Source of the DNA: Acidobacteriaceae bacterium
Lineage (GTDB): Bacteria; Acidobacteriota; Terriglobia; Bryobacterales; Bryobacteraceae
Assembly (NCBI GenBank): GCA_019245255.1
Contig: JAFARV010000425.1
Span: 1 to 12,019, forward strand
Length of the DNA: 12,019 nt
Direction of reading: 5' to 3'
Shown: positions 7,332 through 12,019 of the stretch, piece after piece
Layout of the letters: each line of letters starts with the position of its first letter
How positions within the stretch are numbered: position 1 is the first letter of the stretch
Made by a program: the position numbers and the translations under genes
Notes under the pieces: model-generated
Databases searched by the model: none
What the model was told of the DNA's origin: nothing
The model's input: only the letters and a program-made list of their open reading frames with translations

Positions 7332-7432
7332 GCGCCCTTCAAGGCAGCACTCCCCAACACATTGAAGCTAAATACTATTCATTTCCGGAATGCTTCCATC
7401 AACTCACGCCGTAATTCCATGGACCGGTTCCC

Positions 7433-8695
7433 TCACCAGCTGTAAACGGAGACCACTTCGGACTGTGCCGGAGCGTCGCCTACTACTGCGACATGCAATA
7501 CAATTTGCAGATTGTGATTAGTCCAGTATTTTGGAAGCGCGCGAAGAATCGGCGTAAGCGAGTCCGGATCCGAGACAATTCGTCCTGCCTCTTCGGTTCC
7601 GTAAACGTTGAGACCGGCGCAGACCACGGTGAAACCATTCGTTACAGAATGCGGTAGCCGGCAGAGCAGTATGTAGTCCTCGGCCGATCGCCCGTCGTCA
7701 GCCTTTGTGGTCAGTGTCCACCGGCAACCGGTTGAACCCTCTGCAATGCACGGCTTTCCCCGGACGTAGTCGAAGCGGTACCGCATACCTTTGGTCAGGT
7801 CCATGGTCCAGCGATTCGTGTACGCTCCGATCAGAACCCCGGAGCCCCGTAGGTCATTGAAATCCATTCTGCTGGCCAGGCGCACGCGCGAGGAAACATG
7901 GTGCTGCGAAAACAACGAGGAAATCCGTAATGCAGCTTCGGCGTCGCCCAAACCGACATATTGGTTGAGGGCCGGAACAAAGTCGGAGCCATTCAGAAGA
8001 TCAGGCGGTAAGTTAATGGGCCGCTGAACCGGGGGGCTCGCATCCCCGTTTCGGTCGGCGTCTAGTCTTTGCGCTCGCAGCGAGGGCTGATATACAATCG
8101 GGTGCGCGATGGCGATCACCAGCGGCCCCTTTTGGTGAAAGGCGGGCTGCCAAAAGGCATCGAACGCACTCGGCGGTCCGGAGATGAGCGCCCAAGCAAC
8201 CGCTGTGAGGCACGCAAGCAATACGGCTGCGCTCAGGATCAACACTCTTCTATCCCGGCGAATGCCAGGCTTCACTCCCGGTGGCTCAGTGGCCAGCTTT
8301 TCGGCCCCGTCCGTTGCCGTAGCCGCCACGTTCCATTGAAAGGTTGGGATGTACGATCCCGCGGCGAGTTCGATTCGAAGCGGATCGTTCGCGCCCTCTG
8401 CGATGTAATACTGCGCCAGGCGCTTGCGCACTTCGCGTGCGCCCACTCGCACGATACTGTCTTCGCTCAGGTCCTCAGTTCCTTCTCGACCGAAGACGTG
8501 TATTGCCAGCGTTCGCTCCTTGAGAGATTTGCTGTCACCCTCCAGCGTCTTTGTGACGACGTACTGCAGAAACATCTGACTTCGGTGCGTTCCGCGAAAC
8601 ACCCGGCTGGCGATGATACGGTCCAGCTCGCTCCGTACATCCTGCTCGCCGGGTTCACCCGTTAAAGAGTGCGATCTAACGGCTGTTAAACCCAT
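7433..8695 (-). CDS. Membrane-anchored one-component regulator with winged-helix-like N-domain
   Basis: A 420-residue protein with a ToxR/CadC-like layout. The N-terminal domain at 20-121 is the same as in the soluble neighbour (SQMFLQYVV...TLEG, IVRVGAREVRKRL.QYY, GSYIPTF) and is inferred to bind DNA. A basic stretch RRDRR (146-150) precedes one transmembrane helix (about 151-172), which puts the N-terminus in the cytoplasm and residues 173-420 outside. The outer region has GPLVIAIAHPIVYQ (190-203), SGVLIGAYTNRW (285-296), YRFDY and four cysteines (C316, C324, C345, C359); I recognise no named sensor domain. The ATG at 8695 has a weak GGAA five bases upstream. A TATAAT on the minus strand (8715-8710) is very close to the start and lacks a -35. 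The gene diverges from the TonB-dependent transporter at 8848, 152 bases away, which makes that transporter the obvious candidate target. Confidence 0.8.
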   Translation of the reverse strand: MGLTAVRSHSLTGEPGEQDVRSELDRIIASRVFRGTHRSQMFLQYVVTKTLEGDSKSLKERTLAIHVFGREGTEDLSEDSIVRVGAREVRKRLAQYYIAEGANDPLRIELAAGSYIPTFQWNVAATATDGAEKLATEPPGVKPGIRRDRRVLILSAAVLLACLTAVAWALISGPPSAFDAFWQPAFHQKGPLVIAIAHPIVYQPSLRAQRLDADRNGDASPPVQRPINLPPDLLNGSDFVPALNQYVGLGDAEAALRISSLFSQHHVSSRVRLASRMDFNDLRGSGVLIGAYTNRWTMDLTKGMRYRFDYVRGKPCIAEGSTGCRWTLTTKADDGRSAEDYILLCRLPHSVTNGFTVVCAGLNVYGTEEAGRIVSDPDSLTPILRALPKYWTNHNLQIVLHVAVVGDAPAQSEVVSVYSW

Positions 8696-8708
8696 GTACG
8701 TTCCGCTT

Positions 8709-8734
8709 GATTATATCCCCAAATCCGCGATTAT
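8709..8734. repeat. GATTAT direct repeats at 20-base spacing
   Basis: GATTAT occurs at 8709-8714 and 8729-8734, exactly 20 bases apart (about two helical turns), within the divergent control region between the membrane regulator and the transporter. The first copy includes the minus-strand TATAAT. It could be a pair of regulator half-sites, though six-base repeats can arise by chance. Confidence 0.2.
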
Positions 8735-8793
8735 CCGGCGTCTTACGGTGTGTCCCCTGGTACTCCATTGCGGCTGTGACACTATCTCGAATT

Positions 8794-8813
8794 ACGTAGC
8801 CTTGCGACTACGT
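8794..8813. promoter_or_regulatory. Inverted repeat in the transporter upstream region; possible operator
   Basis: ACGTAG (8794-8799) and CTACGT (8808-8813) form a perfect six-base inverted repeat with an eight-base spacer. It sits 35 bases upstream of the transporter's start codon, in the control region shared with the membrane regulator. It may be a dimer binding site or a leader hairpin. No convincing -35/-10 pair for the transporter was found around it. Confidence 0.35.
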
Positions 8814-8836
8814 GCGGTGGAAATTCGATTCGGTCC

Positions 8837-8842
8837 AAGGAG
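8837..8842 (+). promoter_or_regulatory. Ribosome binding site of the transporter gene
   Basis: AAGGAG lies five bases before the ATG at 8848. It is the strongest Shine-Dalgarno sequence noted in the window and fixes the start, which also begins a clean signal peptide. Confidence 0.85.
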
Positions 8843-8847
8843 ACCCT

Positions 8848-11800
8848 ATGAGGCAGTTGTGTTATAAACCAATTCGAACTGGTGTCCCGGCGTTTCTGCT
8901 CGGGCTCCTGCTTATTCTCTCTACTCGACAGCCTTTAAAGGCGCAATCTCAGCCCGTCTCTGGAACCGTCGTGGACCCCAGCGGCGCTGCTGTTCCCGGC
9001 GCTACGGTCACGATCACCGACCTAAACAAGAAGCAGGTGGTGAAGACCACCACAACCGATGGGAATGGCCGGTTTCGGGAACTGGACATCGAGCCGGGGC
9101 GGTACGAGGTCGCGGTCGAAAGACCGGGTTTCAAGAAGGCCACAATCAGCTTCGACGTCGACGTCAACCGTCAGGTGGCTCTGGGAAACATCAGTTTGGC
9201 TGTCGGTGAGGTCAACCAGACGGTGGCAGTGAATGAGGTTGCTCCCCCGATTGATACCGACAGCATGGACAAGGCGTATCTGGTGGATCAACACCAGATT
9301 TCGCAGTTGCCAATGAACGGCCGGAATTGGATCGCTCTCATGAGCATCGTCCCCGGCATGTCCAGTTCGGCCCAGAGTGACTTCAATGTCAACTTCAATG
9401 ACGTCTCGCAATTTCACGGGCTTGGTGGCCGCGGTTCCGAAAACAACTTTTACCTGGATGGCTCCCCCAACGTTGACGTCGGTGACAATCAGTCCCAGTA
9501 CACGCAGCCCAGCATCGACTCACTCGGTGAGTTCCGCGTCCTGCAGAGCGCGTTTAATGCCGAGTATGGCCGTGCCGAAGGCGTTGCCATTGCCGTTCAG
9601 ACCAAGTCCGGCACTGCTCAGTTTCACGGGGACGCTTATGAATACCTCCGCAACGACTACTTCGACGCGAAGTGCGTGCTTTGCAACACCCTTCACCCCA
9701 CGCTCCGCTATGACCAATTTGGCGGAAATCTGGGGGGCTGGTTGTACGTCCCGAAGCTTTCTACTCCCAAGGACAAAAAGATCTTCTTCTTCTACAACCG
9801 GGAGATGACCCGCCGTACGCTGCCCGGAAGCGCCTATGCGGACGTCCCCAATGCGCAGATCTTGAGTGGCAACTTCAGTTCCTGGATTGTGCCTGGCAGT
9901 AAGTTGCCATATGCACCGGCGTACCCGGTCGGTACCGTATTCGAACCGGGAACGATTACACGCGACAGCAACGGCAACATCACGGGTGGCACACCGTTCG
10001 CCGGCAACGTAGTTCCGCAATCGATGTGGAATCAGCAGAGTGCGGCTTTGCTGAACGTGTATACAAAACTCATACCCGGCTACGCCAGCCTTCCGGCGGC
10101 GCCGAGCGCCGGTTATGCCAGATACTACTTCAATAACCCCGACGTGCTGCACAAAGACCAGGACCTCGCGCGCGTCGATTACCAGGTAAACGAAAAATTC
10201 AATACATTTTTCCGCTGGGTAAACGATTATCAGAAAGAGCAGTTCCAGACTGGCATATGGGGCGGCGAGCCGTTCCCGATTCAGCCGCAAGCCAGGCCGA
10301 AGCCGGGCAGTTCCTGGTCTTGGAACTTCGTCAATACTTTCACCCCAACGTTGGCGGCAGAAACCATCTTGTCCTACAACCATCAGTCGCAGTCTCTCTC
10401 GGTCGTAGGTAACAATCCGGTGAGTATCACGGCCATTGGCGCGACGTTCCCGCAGCTTTATCCGCAGACCAACATTACCAACTCCATTCCGAACGTGACC
10501 ACCAACACTGGCGCTGGTTACAGCACTTCGGATGGCGGACTTACCACAAACTGGAATCTCGGAAATCCCGGTTGGCACAACTGGGGTAAAGACTACGGCA
10601 TTACTGAGAACGTAACCAAAGTGCTCGGCGAGCACACTCTTAAATTCGGTGCTTATATCAACTGGGACAAGAAGGCGCAGACCGCTACCTGGCCGCAAAA
10701 TGCGAGCATCGATTTCAGTTCGAGCGCTTCGATGCCGTTAGACACCGGGAACGGCCTCGCCAACCTGATGCTTGGTAACTTCAATAATTACTCGGAAGCG
10801 AATGCTGCAATTTATCCGTATTTCGGGTTCCAGGAGCAGGACTTCTATGCTCAGGACAGTTGGAAAGTAACTCGTCGGCTAACAGTAAACTACGGAATTC
10901 GCTTTGCGCACATTGTGCCCACTTACACCATCGTCCGCGGTGGCACTCCGGGAGGCGAGGGTACATTCCATCTGTACAGCGTCGATCTCTCCAAGTACAA
11001 CCCCGCGAACGCGCCGCAAGTTAATACTCAGACCGGCTACCTCGAGGGGAACGTCGCCCAGGAACTTGCAAACGAGGGCTTAATCTGCGATCCGTGCTCC
11101 GGTATACCGAAGGGATTTGCTCCGGCCAAGAACTTTTTCCAACCACGGCTTGGGTTCGCGTATGACTTGTTCGGTGACGGAAAGACGGCCATCCGAGGTG
11201 GATTTGGAATGTTCAACGAGCGGCTGCGCCAGAATAACTTTAATTTCGGAGCCGGCTCCAACTATCCGAATCAGTTCAGTTCGACCGCGCTAAACGGGAA
11301 TGTATCGAGTTTCAGCCTGGCCAGCACAGGTCAGACGCCTCCGAACATGACGATCTTCCCTACCGATAACACGATGCCCACCATTTACTCGTGGTACTTC
11401 GGCGTCCAGCGCGAACTCGGAAAGGACTTTACCCTCGACGTGTCCTATTCCGGAAACCACGCCATCCACCTGATGGATCAGCGTCAGGTCAATGCGCTGC
11501 CGGTAGGCTACACTGCCCAGAATCCGAACGCACTACCTTCCGTTAACGGCTATTACAATGCTCTTCTGCCGTACCTCGGTTGGGGTAATTTGAATGCGGT
11601 GGAAACGAATGCGTATTCGCGCTATAACGCGCTGATGCTTCGCGCTACGCGCAGGTTCACCAACGGGTTGACGGGTAACGTCAATTACACATACTCGAGG
11701 ACCAAGGACATCGTCGATAACGATTCCGACCAAATCAACAATCCATTCAACATTGCCGCGCAGTACGCTCCAGCCGGATACGACCAAACGCATGTTTTTT

Positions 11801-12019
11801 CGACCGATTGGGTGTATGTCTTTCCGCGACTAACCGATAAGCGGTTACTCGGTATCTTGGCGAACGGATGGGAACTTACGGCGATCTTAAGTGTTCATTC
11901 CGGCATGCCGTTCTCGATCTATTCGAACGGGAATCTCGAGGGATACAATGTCGGGGTCCAGTACGTGGATGTTGTCGGTGATCCGTACGCGGGCCAGAAC
12001 AGTGCGCAATGGATTAACC
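8848..12019 (+). CDS. Oar-like TonB-dependent outer-membrane transporter, 3' end outside window
   Basis: The frame is open from the ATG at 8848 to the window edge (1057 residues, no stop). A signal peptide covers 1-32, with cleavage likely after LKA. A carboxypeptidase-regulatory-like beta domain spans about 35-118 (SGTVVDPSG, DGNGRF 71-76, PGRYEV 83-88). The plug domain follows at about 130-250, with ISQLPMNGRNW (151-161), YLDGSPNVD and NAEYGRAEGVAI. The rest is beta-barrel strands ending in alternating aromatic residues, for example QPRLGFAYDLFGDGKTAIRG. Such proteins import large substrates across the outer membrane using TonB energy, or act as OmpA-related transporters; the substrate is unknown. 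No clear TonB box was seen. Two CXXC pairs stand out: C276/C279 and C747/C750. Family members are often 1,100-1,200 residues, so probably only the C-terminal strands are missing. It diverges from the membrane regulator at 8695, which may control it. Confidence 0.93.
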   Translation, partial: MRQLCYKPIRTGVPAFLLGLLLILSTRQPLKAQSQPVSGTVVDPSGAAVPGATVTITDLNKKQVVKTTTTDGNGRFRELDIEPGRYEVAVERPGFKKATISFDVDVNRQVALGNISLAVGEVNQTVAVNEVAPPIDTDSMDKAYLVDQHQISQLPMNGRNWIALMSIVPGMSSSAQSDFNVNFNDVSQFHGLGGRGSENNFYLDGSPNVDVGDNQSQYTQPSIDSLGEFRVLQSAFNAEYGRAEGVAIAVQTKSGTAQFHGDAYEYLRNDYFDAKCVLCNTLHPTLRYDQFGGNLGGWLYVPKLSTPKDKKIFFFYNREMTRRTLPGSAYADVPNAQILSGNFSSWIVPGSKLPYAPAYPVGTVFEPGTITRDSNGNITGGTPFAGNVVPQSMWNQQSAALLNVYTKLIPGYASLPAAPSAGYARYYFNNPDVLHKDQDLARVDYQVNEKFNTFFRWVNDYQKEQFQTGIWGGEPFPIQPQARPKPGSSWSWNFVNTFTPTLAAETILSYNHQSQSLSVVGNNPVSITAIGATFPQLYPQTNITNSIPNVTTNTGAGYSTSDGGLTTNWNLGNPGWHNWGKDYGITENVTKVLGEHTLKFGAYINWDKKAQTATWPQNASIDFSSSASMPLDTGNGLANLMLGNFNNYSEANAAIYPYFGFQEQDFYAQDSWKVTRRLTVNYGIRFAHIVPTYTIVRGGTPGGEGTFHLYSVDLSKYNPANAPQVNTQTGYLEGNVAQELANEGLICDPCSGIPKGFAPAKNFFQPRLGFAYDLFGDGKTAIRGGFGMFNERLRQNNFNFGAGSNYPNQFSSTALNGNVSSFSLASTGQTPPNMTIFPTDNTMPTIYSWYFGVQRELGKDFTLDVSYSGNHAIHLMDQRQVNALPVGYTAQNPNALPSVNGYYNALLPYLGWGNLNAVETNAYSRYNALMLRATRRFTNGLTGNVNYTYSRTKDIVDNDSDQINNPFNIAAQYAPAGYDQTHVFSTDWVYVFPRLTDKRLLGILANGWELTAILSVHSGMPFSIYSNGNLEGYNVGVQYVDVVGDPYAGQNSAQWIN

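Noticed and set aside
8758..8771. Sigma-54-like promoter TGGTAC...TTGC upstream of the transporter
   Set aside because: The GG and GC elements are separated by 9 bases, while sigma-54 promoters need 10, and the spacing is strict. No sigma-54 activator is encoded nearby.
9520..10698. A 392-codon open frame on the minus strand opposite the TonB-dependent transporter
   Set aside because: It lies wholly within a strongly supported gene and its translation shows no recognisable domain. Long antisense open frames are expected opposite biased codon use.

Overview
The window looks like a moderately GC-rich chromosomal segment of an Acidobacteriota bacterium, most likely of the Solibacter/Bryobacter type. 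The main reasons are the large Oar-like TonB-dependent transporter with an N-terminal carboxypeptidase-regulatory domain and the LPMNGRN plug motif, and two regulators carrying the 'FL.(F/Y)V...TL.G...L.E.T.A..VF' domain that is abundant in that phylum. This placement is inferred from family knowledge; no database search was run. No tRNA, rRNA, CRISPR array or insertion sequence was seen, and no stretch over 300 bases lacks a gene.

Layout. Positions 1-431 (+) hold the C-terminal end of the purine enzyme PurH. Positions 482-4227 (-) hold a two-gene histidine kinase operon: a soluble three-PAS kinase translated first, then a seven-helix MHYT-PAS kinase joined to it by a 4-base stop/start overlap. 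Positions 4471-4920 (+) hold a divergent single-domain Rcp1-type response regulator. The three genes look like one phosphorelay with no DNA-binding output domain. Positions 4996-6567 (-) hold a secreted DUF1254/DUF1214 protein. Positions 6652-7272 (-) and 7433-8695 (-) hold two regulators that share one N-terminal domain, the first soluble and the second membrane-anchored with a large extracytoplasmic sensor region. From 8848 to the window edge (+), divergent from the membrane regulator, lies the TonB-dependent outer-membrane transporter, which is cut at residue 1057.

How they may work together (inference). The 8695/8848 divergent pair suggests that the membrane regulator senses a periplasmic state and controls the transporter. 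The second regulator and the secreted DUF1254 protein lie just downstream on the same strand and could belong to the same response. The soluble regulator has a plausible promoter whose -10 box sits in a tandem palindrome, a natural place for autoregulation. The kinase/response regulator cluster is a separate unit. Its most distinctive details are three MHYT motifs in one kinase and a His-His in place of the usual His-Asp at the phosphorylation site of the other.
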